Part shown: piece by piece, positions 12,528 to 25,771 of the stretch
Numbering within the stretch: the first letter of the stretch is position 1
Layout: the number at the start of each line of letters is the position of its first letter
NCBI GenBank assembly: GCA_003996215.1
Contig: QJPP01004058.1
Coordinates: 1-64,000 of the forward strand
Reading direction: 5' to 3'
From: Jaltomata sinuosa
Lineage: Eukaryota; Streptophyta; Magnoliopsida; Solanales; Solanaceae
Length of the DNA: 64,000 nucleotides
Made by a program: the position numbers and the translations under genes
The notes under the pieces: generated by a model
What the model saw: only the letters and a program-made list of their open reading frames with translations
Database searches by the model: none
Told to the model about the DNA's origin: nothing

Positions 12528-15500
12528 TGTCACGACCCGATTTCTCAAGTCATGATAGCACCTACAATCTCCAGTAGGCGAACCAATTCCCGTAGCCCAG
12601 AAGGGTTAGTAATGGGATACTACCTAACCAAAATGCACCAGCAAGCAGAAATAAGCGAAAGCAAAACTCTAATATAAATACATAAAGGAAACTACACCAA
12701 CCCCAAGACTTGGTATCAATAGTACAGAAGCTTGTAATAGGATACAAGTGCTAGTAGTAACAAAATACAACATAAATTGCCTCCGAAAGTACAAGGAGCA
12801 ACAGTACAACAGATGAGATGTAGACAAGCCCCGACCGTTAGGCGCTCACCCTAGTCTCAAAGATCCAAAAGCTGCACGAGTCTCCAACGTGATCAACGGC
12901 GAAAGCTCAGCTAATATCTGCACAAAAAAGTGCAGAAGTGTAGTATGAGCACCAAAACCACGGGTACTCAGTAGGTATCATAGGCTGACTGAGCGCATAT
13001 AAGATATAAAAGCAGTAAGTAACAAATAGCAAGAAAGCAGTCACTGAGGCACAAGGAGCTAGCACAGATCATCCATAACCAAGAGCTTTAAGTAACACAT
13101 GCTAGCACAGAGATACAATTACACAGAATCACAGGTGAAGGAAAGGGGAACGCACCTGGAGTCCTTGCACAACAATATAAGTAAGTAGAGAGAGAGTTGA
13201 GAAAATAGCGGTATACCGGTAACCTCAAGTGGAAGGAAAAGACGGAGAGCAGTCTAACATACTCAAAATGGAATCAACCAGTATAAAGAAGTCATAACAC
13301 CATTCCAATCACATGATAGCATAACCAGGGAATCACCTCACAAGTACAACCCTAGGATGAAATAACTAGGCCACAATAACTGAGAGATACCACTCATCTT
13401 CCCACAAGAATAGAACCAGAGTCTCACACTCTTCTCAGAAGGCCACACAAAAGTGCCTCAATAAGATAAGACTCCAAAGCCCTCTCAATAATAAAAAATC
13501 CCACAACCAAAGCCTCAACAGCTAGCCATCACTAATCCTTCAAGAACCGGGTGCCAAGACAAGCTCTAAGTAAAAACAGGAGTAAATATAGTCTACCTAC
13601 AGTCCCAACGGCTGCCCATACAACAGAGGAACACAATCAAGTGAAAGAAAACCCTTCGGCATCCCATACTACCGGAGCGTACACTGAACACACAGCAAAC
13701 AAGGGTGGAATCCAATGCATGATATGATATGATATGAAATAGAACCTCTGTATGTACCTCCTCCGGTGCCCATCGGGACCGGCAGGCAGGTTCCATGGAA
13801 GGACTCAGCCTGTATACATCTACTCCACCGTATACCCTTCCCTCCGGCGCACGCAGCCCGAAGCTCCAGGCCCGGAGCGGCAAGGTCCATGGAGGTCCCC
13901 GACCCCATACTAAAACTCAGTATCAAGACATGTCATCCGAAAGCAAGTCCGGGATCAAGATAGAGACCCAGTCTCAAGTATGCATGCCCAGACCCCGTCC
14001 AGGACTAAAGTAGTAGAAAATGCCTCATAAACCCCTCCAAGGGTGCCCGGGCGTAACCGGGTCTAAAACTGTAGTAAATCAAGTCTAGTGCTCCACCCCG
14101 CAGAGACTAGTATCAGTAATAAAATCAAGTCTGGTGCTGTGCGAAAACATCCAAAAATCCCCTTTTCTATCAATAACAGTACCAAAAATGGGTCCCCAGG
14201 GCCATGCAAATTTAGGAAAACTGTCAGTAGTGGCTCACAGCCAAAACTGTAGTAAAACATGCAGGGGAAAACCTTTTTCATGGATGATATGCTCGCACAC
14301 AAATATAAAAGTAGCCCAACGGCTCACAACAATTCCTATCAGCCCTGCGCAGGCCCAATAACTACTCAGCAGACATAACCAGCCTAAAAGGATAATCTCT
14401 ATGTTCGGGACTCGCGGACATTCCCAAATAGCCCACCATCTATGTTCCAGAGTCAAAACAAGGCCACACAGGACCACAAAGGTAATATACATTACTACGT
14501 GAATACTACAAACAACGTATGAAATAGACGGATGAAAGGCGGACAAGGTCTGGGGTACCAACCTATGACAACCCATCCAAGGATGCTAATTAATGCAGTT
14601 ATAACCTATATACGCAGAGTCTAGATAGGGGAAAACCATAACCTACCTGTCATCCCATGACTAGTTGCGGGAACGGCATCTCCAGACTCGAGCAGCTCCA
14701 GGAAGCTTTGAATCACATAAACAAATACTTTCAATTGAAGCCCCAAAGGCGTCTCTATGAAGCCTGACCAACCAAGGTAATGGAACAATTGCTAGAATCG
14801 ACGAGGCTGCAAGAACGAGCCATAGCCATTTGATAAGGTGTTAATGTCACACTTGCGACCAGCCAACTCCAAAACATAAAATGAGGCCAATAACAATAAG
14901 AAATGGCAGCTAAATCCAACAATAATATGTTAACCACATCTCAAAGGAGCGACGAGCTCCCGAGGCACTATTTTAAGGCGTACTTCACGTTGTCCAATCC
15001 AATCACTATCGTATGCGATCCCAAAAAGAATGGAACAATTTCCCAATCCCTCCAGAACCTTACAACAACCATAACACCACAACAATAACCAAACATAACA
15101 AGATAAAGGGGCTGTCCAAAGCCACAAATCCAAAATACCACTTCGTGGCTCAGAAATCCATAAAATAATACTAGAACATATAATAACGAAGGAGGATCGT
15201 AGGGGAGAAATTTCCTTGACAAAAATATTCAATATTCCAAGATTAACAACCTGCCTCCTTGCAATAACAACAAACAGATCCAAAATCAACAAGAAACTAC
15301 TACAAGATATCGGCAACAACAACTTTTCATAACTAGAAGCTTAAAATCTTGATCCAACAAATAGATAAGTATACGGGATCCATACCTCACCAAAATAACT
15401 CCATAGCTACTGCAAAATACTCAGAAAACACCTTCTAGCTCGCTGCATCAACACCCACAAAGATACGCCATGAAATCGACGGGGAAAACTATACCAAAAT

Positions 15501-16327
15501 GACGAGCTCGCAACGGAGAGCAACTTCCGTTAAACTTCCGAATTGAAAGGATCAAAGTACATGGATTATTTATGGACTCTCCCTCTGATTTTCTGAAGCT
15601 TTTGGGTGATTTTTATGAATTAAAACGAAGCTGGAACACCTTTTATAAAGCAAAACCGACTTAGGATGCGGGCCCCACCTTGACGTGTCTGCTTGTGCGG
15701 TCTTACGAAAACGTGAATATCTCTCTATTCTGAAGTCGTATGGACAAACGGTTTAGTGAGTTGGAAATTAGACTCGTAGACCTTCGATTTGGTATATTGG
15801 GGGCCCACTAACTCTTTATAGATAGGGAGAAACACCCCAAGACATTTAACCCAAATTTGAAGAGAATTCCTTAAAGGAATTTACAATAACTTTTTTCGAC
15901 TTTTGTTTCGCAACTTGCTTGACTTCAAAACTTATCATACGACCATTTTGCCATTACAATACCTCATAACACATCCTTCTTAGTATATTAGACACTATTA
16001 GTCTTACCCCAAAGGCACAGGTTACTATAACCCTTCCAAACGGGGGAGGTGTTACACGAGGCATTTCTTTAACTCGAACTTTTGAGTAAGGAATTCCTTT
16101 GACCTAGAACCTTGGTTTAATTCTTTGATATTACCAATAATATTGTCGAAAGTCAACGATTTCCAAAGTTGAAGCTCTAAAATGAGGAACGGCCATAAAG
16201 ACCAAACAAACAGCCTGGGCACCGAACTACCGGTCCCGACAAGCCATAAATGACTTGGGCCACTACAAGTAAGCTCTAATGGTACAAGTAAGGCGAAAAC
16301 GTGTAAATGACCGGAAGGGTCATTACA
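12528..16327 (-). mobile_element. Right LTR (5' LTR of the minus-strand element)
   Basis: This 3800-bp LTR has the same termini as the left LTR and is nearly identical along its length. The clearest difference is the loss of about 45 bp near 14137 relative to 6860-6900, between direct CTGGTGCT-like and GTGCGAAAAC sequences; scattered substitutions account for the rest. High similarity implies a recent insertion or a later exchange. It is followed by internal sequence rather than satellite, so it is shared by two element units in a tandem chain. Confidence 0.8.
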
Positions 16328-17622
16328 TCATCCACTACTAAAAAGACTTTCGTCCCCGAAAGTCAGGAAGGAAGAAAATACCAGAGATTTAAGAATAGCG
16401 GATACAACGCCCGCACTACTCTCTCAGACAACCCGGGTAACCTCCGCGACCGGACGGCACCCAATATAACAGAACCAAAGAAAGCAACCAAGCCTTAATT
16501 TCTTACTAGCCAAGCTAGATTTCAACCTCCAAAGATCTGCCAACCCAAACTGAACCTCGAGAATCTTAACCAAAAAGCACCTTCATAACACCGAAACCAG
16601 AGCACCAAGGTTATCAACACACAAAACTCGAATCCTTAAAACCATACCAAGTTTACTAGAAAATCCATCAACCCAAAACTCTAACTCATGAACCCGCTGT
16701 TCCGCAAAAGCCCCTTTTTTTTTATTCTGAACTGAATCCTTTAGCACCACAAAAAGGAATCTGCATACAAGCTGAACACTCAAACCATCCTCGATGCATC
16801 AACTGACACACCGGAGATCCATAGTTCCTGCTTATACATTACCACGAATGAAGTCACCTATTTTATTCAAATGTGTTTTAAGCCAATATATAGGCTACTA
16901 GCCTTTGCCATCCAAGATAACAACCCATAGCATATCATTGAAATTAAAGTTACCTGCCTTGACTGACCACCAACCAACGAACGAACATTTTTTCTAACAT
17001 CAAATTCGCTAACTGAACCATGCCAGGTCTGAATCAGCTGAAAGTGAATGAACCAGGGCAACCTGCCCAAAAGACCCAAACCAAAACCACAATCCTGCAA
17101 GAAGTGTGGTAAGCCTACCACGAAGTCTGTAACCATGAGCCAAGCTCCCAACTCTAGAAAACACTACTGCTACTCCAAACACTCGAACACATTGAATGTG
17201 AAATTTCCTTACGAATCTCACCTCAGGAAGAAGTCCACCATGCCACAAATATCAAGTCCAAACAACCCGAAGGCAAAGGAAAAAGGTGCATGGGTTTCAA
17301 AGTTACCATCTAGCCATAGAAATTTTTGCATATACTTTCAACTCATTCCTTTGGCTCGAATCAACCGCTCTACTGGTTCTGCAAACAACCAACCACTTCA
17401 AAGCATATATCATAATGAACTTCTCGTCCATACTGGCCGAGTCTAACCAACACTAGAACCCCACATAAACAACTACTCCGGAGGAATCAATTAAACAAGA
17501 TTTCAAATCCTGGGCAAACAAATGGCTATTATCAGTCTCTACGTATCATCAGAGCTCAAAATAGCCTCGCTAGTCTTAACCCGCACAAGCTGACCACATA
17601 AAGCATACACCACTGCTGAAGC
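16328..17622 (-). mobile_element. Truncated second copy of the internal region
   Basis: This repeats 9090-10383 (the 3' part of the internal region on the minus strand). It stops abruptly after CACTGCTGAAG, where the full copy continues differently, and satellite DNA resumes at about 17623. No protein domain is recognisable. A 132-residue plus-strand ORF occurs in both copies (9808-10206 and 17048-17446) only because the whole segment is duplicated. Confidence 0.8.
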
Positions 17623-20600
17623 TCAATTAGGTTCTTGAATTAGATTATTAACTATAGTTAGGTACTTGAATTTGGAAGTAGGTTGTTGAATTAGATTCTT
17701 AACTTGAATTAGGTACTTCAATTTGGAATCTGAATTTGGAATTAGGTTTTTGAATTAGATTATTAACTTGAATTAGGCTCTTGAATCTAAGTTTTTTTAA
17801 GTTAATCTTTTTTAAGTTAAGTTTGTTAGTTTAAATTGTTAGTTTTGAGTTAAGAATTAGTTTTCAACTTGAAGAATGATTTTTTGAACTACAATTAGGT
17901 TGGTTATTGAATTTGGAATTAGGTTCCTGAATTAGATTATTAACTTGAATTTGGGAACTTTGAATTTTAAATATGTTTTTAAATTAGATTATTAACTTGA
18001 ATTAGGTTCTTGAATCTTAGTTTTTTCAACTTAAGCTTTTTTAAGTTAAGTTTGTTAGTTTAAATTGTTAGTTTTGAGTTAAAAATTAGTTTTCAACTTT
18101 AGTTGTTTTTTTTTAACTTTAGTTAGGTACTTGAATTTGGAACTTGAATTTCGAATAAAGATTTGTAACTTGAATTTGGAATTAGGTTCTTGAATTAGAT
18201 TATTAACTTGAATTAGGTACTTGAATTTGGAACTTGAATTAGGAATTAGATTCTTGAATTTGATTATTAACTTGAATTAGGTTTCTAAATCTTAGTTCTT
18301 TTAAGTTAAACTTTTTTAAGTTAAGATTGTTAGTTTAAATTTTTAATTTTCAGCTAAGAATTAAGTTTTCAACTTTAGTTTTTTTTTTAACTTGAAATAG
18401 GTACTTGAATTTGGAATTAAGATTTGGAACTTGAATTTGGAATTTGTTTGCTGAATTAGATTATTAACTTGAATTAGGTACTTCAATTTGGAATTTGAAT
18501 TTGGAATTAAGTTTTTGAATTAGATTATTAACTTGAATTAGGCTCTTGAATCTAAGTTTTTTTAAGTTAAGCATTTTTAAGTTAAGTTTGTTAGTTTAAA
18601 TTGTTAGTTTTGAGTTAAGAATTAGTTTTTAACTTGAAGAATGATTTTTTGAACTACAATTAGGTTGGTTATTGAATTTTGAATTTGGTTCTTGAATTAG
18701 ATTATTAACTTGAATTTGGAAACTTTGAATTTTAAATATGTTCTTAAATTAGATTATTAACTTGAATTAGGTTCTTGAATCTTAGTTTTTTTAAGTTAAA
18801 TTTTTTTAAGTTAAGTTTGTTAGTTTAAATTGTTAGTTTTGAGTTAAAAATTAGTTTTCAACTTTAGGTTTTTTTTGAACTTGAGTTAGGTACTTGAATT
18901 TGGAATTAGGATTTGGAACTTGAATTTGGAATTAGGTTCTTGAATTAGATAATTAACTTGAATTAGGTACTTGAATTTGGAATTAAGATTTTGAACTTGA
19001 ATTTGGAATTAGGTTGTTGAATTAGATTATTAACTTTAATTAAGTTCTTGGATCTAAGTTTTTTATGTTAAGATTTTTCAAGTTAAGTTTGTTAGTTTTG
19101 AGTTAAGAATTTGTTTAGGTAATGCTTGCTATTAGTTTGTCAATCTTAGTTTAGGTTCTTTTTTGAACTTGAATTATATAGGTTCTTGAATTAGGTTGGT
19201 TCTTGAATTTAGAATTAGGTTTTTGAATTAGATTATTAACTTGAATTTGAGAACTTTGAATTTGAAATAGGTTCTTCAATTAGATTATTAACTTGTATTA
19301 GGTTCTTGAACCTTAGTTTTTTTAAGTTAAGCTTTTTTAAGTTAAATTTGTTAGTTTAAATTATTAGTTTTGAGTTAAGAATTAGTTTTCAACTTTAGGT
19401 TTTTTTTTTAACTTTAATTAGGAACTTGAATTTGGAACTTGAATTTGGAATTAGGATTTGGAACTTGAATTTGGAATTAGGATTTGGAACTTGAATTTGG
19501 AATTAGGTTGTTGAGTTAGATTATTAACTTGAATTAGGTACTTGAATTTGGAACTTGAATTTGAAATTATGATTTGGAACTTGAATGTGAAACTAGGATT
19601 TGGAACTTGAATTTGGAATTAGGTTCTTGAATCTTAGTTTTTTTAAGTTAAGCTTTTTAAAGTTAAGTTTGTTAGTTTAAATTTTTAGTTTTGAGTTAAA
19701 AATTAATTTTCAACTTTAGGTTTTTTTTTGAACTTGAGTTAGGTACTTGAATTTGGAACTTGAATTTGTATTAGGATTTGGAACTTGAATTTGGAATTAG
19801 GTTGTTGAATTAGATTATTAACTTGAATTAGGTTCTTGAATCTTAGTTTTTTTAAGTTAAGCTTTTTTAAGTTAAATTTGTTAGTTTAAATTGTTAGTTT
19901 TGAGTTAAGAATTAGTTTTCAACTTTAGGTTTTTTTTTAACTTTAATTAGGAACTTGAATTTGGACTTGAATTTGGAATTAGGATTTGGAACTTGAATTT
20001 GGAATTAGGTTGTTGAATTATATTATTAACTTGAATTAGGTACTTGAATTTGGAACTTGAATTTGAAATTATGATTTGGAACTTGAATGTGAAATTAGGA
20101 TTTGGAACTTGAATTTGGAATTAGGTTCTTGAATCTTACTTTTTTTAAGTTAAGCTTTTTTAAGTTAAGTTTGTTAGTTTAAATTTTTAGTTTTGAGTTA
20201 AAAATTAATTTTCAACTTTAGGTTTTTTTTTTGAACTTGAGTTAGGTACTTGAATTTGGAACTTGAATTTGTATTAGGATTTGGAACTTGAATTTGGAAT
20301 TAGGATTTTGAACATAAATTTGGAATTAGGTTCTTGAATTAGATTATTAACTTTAATTAGGTTCGTCAATCTTAGTGTTTTTAAGTTAAGCTTTTTTAAG
20401 TTAAGTTTGTTAGTTTAAATTCTTAGTTTTGAGTTAAAAATTAGTTTTCAACTTTAGGTTTTTTTTTTGAACTTGAGTTAGGTACTTGAATTTGGAACTT
20501 GAATTTGTATTAGGATTTGGAACTTGAATTTGGAATTAGGATTTGAACATAAATTTGGAATTAGGTTCTTGAATTAGATTATTAACTATAATTGGGTACT

Positions 20601-23600
20601 TGAATTTGGAATTAGGTTCTTAAATTAGATTATTAACTTTAATTAAGTTCTTGAATCTTTGTGTTTTTAAGTTAAGCTTTTTTAAGTTAGGTTTGTTAGT
20701 TTAAATTGTTAGTTTCGAGTTAAAAATTAGTTTTCAACTTTAGGTTTTTTTTTTGAACTTTAGTTAGGTACTTGAATTTGGAATTAAGATTTGGAACTGG
20801 AATTTTGAATTAGGTTTTTGAATTAGATAATTAACTTGAATTAGGTACTTGAATTTGGAACATGAATTTGGAATTAGGATTTTGAACTTGAATTTGAAAT
20901 TAAGTTCTTGAATTAGATTATTAACTTTAATTAGGTTCTTGAATCTAAGTTTTTTTTAGTTAAGCTTTTTTAAGTGAAGTTTGTTAGTTTTGAGTTAAGA
21001 ATTAGTTTTCAACTTTAGGTTATTTTTTTGAACTTGAATTAGGTACTTGAATTTGGAACTTCAATTTGGAATTAGAATTTAGGTTTTTGAATTAGATTAT
21101 TAACTTGAATTAGATTCTTGAATCTTAGTTTTTTTAAATTAATCCTTTTTTAAGTTAAGTTTGTTAGTTTAAATTTTTAGTTTTGAGTTAAAAATTAGTT
21201 TTCAACTTTAGATTTTTTTTGAACTTTAGTTAGGTACTTAAATTTGGAACTTGAATTTGGAATTAAGATTTGTAACTTGAATTTGGAATTAGGTTCTTGA
21301 ATTAGATAATTAAATTGAATTAGGTACTTGAATTTGGAACATGAATTTGGAATTAGGATTCCGAACTTGAATTTGGAATTAGGATTTGCAACTTGAATTT
21401 GGAATTAGAATTTGGAACTTGAATTTGAAATTAGGTTCTTGAATTAGATAATTAACTTGAATTATGTACTTAAATTTGGAACTTGAATTTGGAATTAGGA
21501 TTTTGAACTTGAATTTGAAATTAGGTTCTTCAATTAGATTATTAACTTTAATTAGGTTATTGAATCTAAGTTTTTTTAAGTTAAGCTTTTTTAAGTTAAG
21601 TTTGTTAGTTTTGAGTTAAGAATTAGTTTTCAACTTTAGGTTATTTTTTTGAACTTGAATTAGGTATTTGAATTTGGAACTTGAATTTGGAATTAAAATT
21701 GGAAACATAAATTTGGAATTAGGTTCTTGAATTAGATTATTAACTATAATTAGTTACTTGAATTTGGAATTATAACTTGAATTAGGTTCTTGAATCTTAG
21801 TGTTTTTAAGTTAAGCTTTTTTAAGTTAAATTTGTTAGTTTAAATTGTTAGTTTTGAGTTAAAAAATAGTTTTCAACTTTAGGTTTTTTTTAACTTTAGT
21901 TAGGTACTTGAATTTGGAATTTGAATTTGGAATTAAGATTTGTAATTTGAATTTGGAATTACGATTTGGAACTTGAATTTGGAATTAGGTTTTTGAATTA
22001 GATAATTAACTTGAATTAGGTACTTGAATTTGGAACATGAATTTGGAATTAGGATTTTGAACTTGAATTTGAAATTAGGTTCTTGAATTAGATTATTAAC
22101 TTTAATTAGGTTCTTGAATCTATGTTTTTTTAAGTTAAGCTTTTTTAAGTGAAGTTTGTTAGTTTTGAGTTAAGAATTAGTTTTCAAATTTAAGTTATTT
22201 TTTTGAACTTTAATTAGGTACTTGAATTTGGAACTTCAATTTGAAATTAGAATTTGGAACATGAATTTGGAATTAGGTTCTTGAATTAGATTATTAACTA
22301 TAGTTAGGTACTTGAATTTGGAATTAGGTTCTTGAATTAGATTATTAACTTGAATTAGATTCTTGAATCTTAGTTTTTTTAAGTTAAGCGTTTTTAAGTT
22401 AAGTTTGTTAGTTTAAATTTTTAGTTTTGGGTTAAAAATTAATTTTCAACTTTAGGTTTTTTTTTAACTTGAGTTAGGTACTTGAATTTGGAACTTGAAT
22501 TTGTATTAGGATTTGGAACTTGAATTTGGAATTAGGATTTGGAACATAAATTTGGAATTAGGTTCTTGAATTAGATTATTAACTATAATTAGGTACTTGA
22601 ATTTGGAATTAGGTTCTTGAATTAGATTATTAACTTTAATTAGGATCTTCAATCTTAGTGTTTTTAAGTTAAGCTTTTTTAAGTTAAGTTTGTTAGTTTA
22701 AATTGTTAGTTTTGTGTTAAAAATTAGTTTTCAACTTTAGGTTTTTTTTGAACTTTAGTTAGGTACTTGAATTTGGAATTAAGATTTGGAACTTGAATTT
22801 GGAATTAGGTTTTTGAATTAGATAATTAACTTGAATTAGGTACTTGAATTTGGAACATGAATTTGGAATTAGGATTTTGAACATGAATTTGAAATTAGGT
22901 TCTTGAATTAGATTATTAACTTTAGTTAGGTTCTTGAATCTAAGTTTTTTTAAGTTAAGCTTTTTTAAGTGAAGTTTGTTAGTTTTGAGTTAAGTATTAG
23001 TTTTCAACTTTAGGTTATTTTTTTGAACTTGAATTAAGTACTTGAATTTAGAACTTCAATTTGAAATTAGAATTTGGAACATAAATTTGGAATTGGGTTC
23101 TTGAATTAGATTATTATCTATAGTTAGGTACTTGAATTTGGAATTAGATTCTTGAATTAGATTATTAACTTGAATTAGATTCTTGAATCTTAGTTTTTTT
23201 AAGTTAAGCTTTTTTAAGTTAAGTTTGTTAGTTTAAATTGTTAGTTTTGAGTTAAAAATTAGTTTTCAACTTTAGGTTTTTTTTTTGAACTTGAGTTAGG
23301 TACTTGAATTTGGAACTTGAATTTGTATTAGGATTTGGAACTTGAATTTGGAATTAGTTTTGAGTTTAGAATTAGTTTTCAACTTTAAGTTTTTTTTTGA
23401 AAACTTGAATTAGGTACTTAAATTTGGAATTAGAATTTGGAACATAAATTTGGAATTAGGTTCTTGAATTAGATTATTAACTATAATTAGGTACTTGAAT
23501 TTGGAATTAGGTTCTTGAATTAGATTATTAACTTTAATTAAGTTCTTGAATCTTAGTGTTTTTAAGTTAAGCTTTTTTAAGTTAAGTTTGTTAGTTTAAA

Positions 23601-24286
23601 TTGTTAGTTTTGAGTTAAAAATTAGTTTTCAACTTTAGGTTTTTTTTTGAACTTTAGTTACGTACTTGAATTTGGAATTAAGATTTGGAACTTGAATTTA
23701 GAATTAGGTTTTTGAATTAGATAATTAACTTGAATTAGGTACTTGAATTTGGAACATGAATTTGGAATTAGGATTTTGAACTTGAATTTGAAATTAGGTT
23801 CTTAAATTAGATTATTAACTTTAATTAGGTTCTTGAATCTAAGTTTTTTTAAGTTAAGCTTTTTTAAGTGAAGTTTGTTAGTTTTGAGTTAAGAATTAGT
23901 TTTCAACTTTAGGTTATTTTTTTGAACTTGAATTAGGTACTTGAATTTGGAACTTCAATTTGGAATTAGAATTTAGGTTCTTGAATTATATTATTAACTA
24001 TAGTTAGGTACTTAAATTTGGAATTAGGTTTTGAATTAGATTATTAATTTGAATTAGATTCTTGAATCTTAGTTTTTTTAAATTAAGCTTTTTTAAGTTA
24101 AGTTTGTTAGTTTAAATTTTTAGTTTTGAGTTAAAAATTAGTTTTCAACTTTAGGTTTTTTTTTAACTTTAGTTAGGTACTTGAATTTGGAACTTGAATT
24201 TGGAATTAAGATTTGTAACTTGAATTTGGAATTAGGTTTTTGAATTAGATAATTAACTTGAATTAGGTACTTGAATTTGGAACATG
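17623..24286. repeat. AT-rich hierarchical satellite, block 2
   Basis: Same satellite and same orientation as block 1, including the GTAATGCTTGCTATTAG marker variant near 19119. Local duplications of about 0.5 kb are visible (the 19.4-19.6 kb pattern recurs at 19.95-20.1 kb). The block ends at ...GGAACATG, where the pararetroviral sequence starts. No gene is present. Confidence 0.93.
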
Positions 24287-24608
24287 GTAGAATAAATTTT
24301 ATATTAGTTACTATATATTGGAATTATTCAAAGCATGTTACATAGTTTGCTAGCAAATGGGAAAAGAGAGAAAAAACTTCTAAGAACAGTACTATCATGA
24401 GAGGGAAACCGTTGAGGCAAGAAGCCGTGTTAGGGAGTACCAAAAGTATGAGAAATACTGTTTAAAGAAGAAAAGTATCTGCTTAGTACAATGCTAGTAG
24501 TGACGAATAAACATGATCTAGAATAATCCAGTTTATAGTAAGCTTATATAAAAAGTATCCTATCATAAAATATGATTAGAGGGAATAATTGATAAAAAGT
24601 ATCATAAA
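24287..24608 (+). other. Viral leader remnant
   Basis: About 320 bp of non-coding, AT-rich sequence between the satellite junction and the first viral ORF. I see no TGGTATCAGAGC-type primer-binding site here or at the other viral end, so part of the leader that normally carries it is probably missing. Confidence 0.6.
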
Positions 24609-24833
24609 ATGACAAGTTTACATAACGAAATGATAAATAACTATAAAACATTAGTTCTATATGCACTAAAAGACATAAGGATAATAGAATTAAAAAGAAT
24701 TATATGGAAAAAGATATTTGATAAAATAAACGATTTATTAGAACAACAATGGTATGAGATAGATTTAGACAATTTAAATATAGATGACGATTGGGAAATA
24801 TATTCAGATCTAGAAATAGTATACTCAGACTAA
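24609..24833 (+). CDS. Small viral ORF 1, unknown function
   Basis: A 74-residue frame, Lys/Ile-rich at the start and acidic at the end (DLDNLNIDDDWEIYSDLE). I recognise no domain. It is the first ORF after the leader and overlaps the next ORF by 43 nt in a different frame. The following frame is also open and similar in composition, so these two may be pieces of one gene split by an indel. Caulimovirids often carry small genes of unknown or vector-transmission function before the coat protein, but that role is not shown here. Confidence 0.45.
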   Translation: MTSLHNEMINNYKTLVLYALKDIRIIELKRIIWKKIFDKINDLLEQQWYEIDLDNLNIDDDWEIYSDLEIVYSD

Positions 24834-25036
24834 TGATTAATTACGAATATTTAAGTTATTGGAAAGAAACTGTAGAAGACATAAATTTGTTAAATAACTT
24901 AATAAAGGATAATATAAAGGAATATCAAAAAACCCAAGATATAGAATATATTGAATATATTATGGAAAATGTAAAAGAAATACAAAGACTGATTCCTTTT
25001 AAAAAGGAATATTATAATAAAACATTTAATGAATAA
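24791..25036 (+). CDS. Small viral ORF 2, unknown function
   Basis: An 81-residue frame of charged helical sequence, with no recognised domain. It overlaps the preceding ORF in another frame and overlaps the start codon of the following ORF by 8 nt. Such tight coupling is typical of polycistronic caulimovirid RNA. Its real start may be the Met at residue 15 (near 24833), just after the previous stop codon. Confidence 0.4.
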   Translation: MGNIFRSRNSILRLMINYEYLSYWKETVEDINLLNNLIKDNIKEYQKTQDIEYIEYIMENVKEIQRLIPFKKEYYNKTFNE

Positions 25037-25223
25037 GTACGAGGAAGAATTAACAGAAATGATTAAACAAAAAAGACAAGAAATTACACATAGGGAACAA
25101 AGACTTAGTGAAAATATATTTGCAGGAGTATGCCATAAATCAATATTAGCACAAAGAAAGGAAATATTCTACCTATACATAGAATTACAAAAACTAACAT
25201 ATAAATTACAACACAAATTATAA
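25029..25223 (+). CDS. Small viral ORF 3, helical protein
   Basis: A 64-residue frame rich in Glu, Lys, Arg and Gln, predicted by eye to be helical or coiled-coil (EELTEMIKQKRQEITHREQR). The stop codon abuts the next ATG (TAAATG). Size and helical character are reminiscent of caulimovirid virion-associated proteins, but no specific motif supports that name. Confidence 0.4.
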   Translation: MNKYEEELTEMIKQKRQEITHREQRLSENIFAGVCHKSILAQRKEIFYLYIELQKLTYKLQHKL

Positions 25224-25664
25224 ATGAATAAGGAAGAATATGTAATAGAAGAAAAAACCTTCGAAAACCTAGAAGGAATAAAAATAAAAATAGTATTTTC
25301 TAATCTAGGAAGAAGATATAAGAAAATAGGAGAAACTCTAAACCTAATGTTAGAAAGAGAATCAGCTAAATTAGAAGATAGCTTAGCGGCTATGGTAAGA
25401 ATAATGAAAGAAAATGAAGAAATAGATAGAAAGAATGAAATAAATAAAATAAAACAAGAAGCAAAAATAGAAGTACAGAAAATAGAAAATATTAAAAATA
25501 CAAAAATATTAGAATTAGAAAAAGAACTAGCAATATTAAAAGAAATATATGAAGTTAGACAAAGAGAAAAAGAACAACAAGAAAAATTACAAAACGAAAT
25601 AAGAACATTTAAAGAAAAATTACAACTGAAAGAAAATAACGAAGAACACAATTACCAGAATTAA
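25224..25664 (+). pseudogene. Coiled-coil viral protein, possibly N-terminal part of the coat-protein ORF
   Basis: A 146-residue frame with a long Glu/Lys/Ile heptad-like coiled coil from about residue 65 to the end. It starts directly at the previous stop (TAAATG). After its stop codon the acidic, Asn/Glu-rich character continues to 25771 in interrupted frames and then into the ORF at 25772. It may therefore be the first part of a longer coat-protein gene broken by point changes. The coiled coil would suit self-assembly. The assignment rests on position and composition only. Confidence 0.45.
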
Positions 25665-25771
25665 GAATAGATGAAATAAATGAAACTAATGAAGAACAAA
25701 ATTCATAAGCAAGTGAAACATACACTGAATTATTAAAAGATATAGAAAATGATGAAAACATAGAAATAAAC

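Larger units (their letters stand above)
5233..17622 (-). mobile_element. Gypsy-type LTR retrotransposon, tandem LTR-internal-LTR-partial internal
   Basis: On the minus strand the order is: truncated 3' part of an internal region (17622-16328), LTR (16327-12528), internal region (12527-9090), LTR (9089-5233). The segment 5233 to about 10383 is repeated at 12528-17622 with few substitutions and a net shortening of about 56 bp. The left end is an intact LTR terminus (TGTCACGACCC), while the right end breaks off inside the internal region and satellite resumes. A third LTR has therefore probably been lost. Only gag zinc-knuckle remnants are recognisable inside, so the element is non-autonomous or heavily deleted. 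LTR termini and length suggest a Tekay/Del-like chromovirus relative. Confidence 0.85.

Noticed and set aside
5233..17622. A complete autonomous chromovirus
   Set aside because: No RT, RNase H or integrase motif was found, and the right end lacks its LTR.
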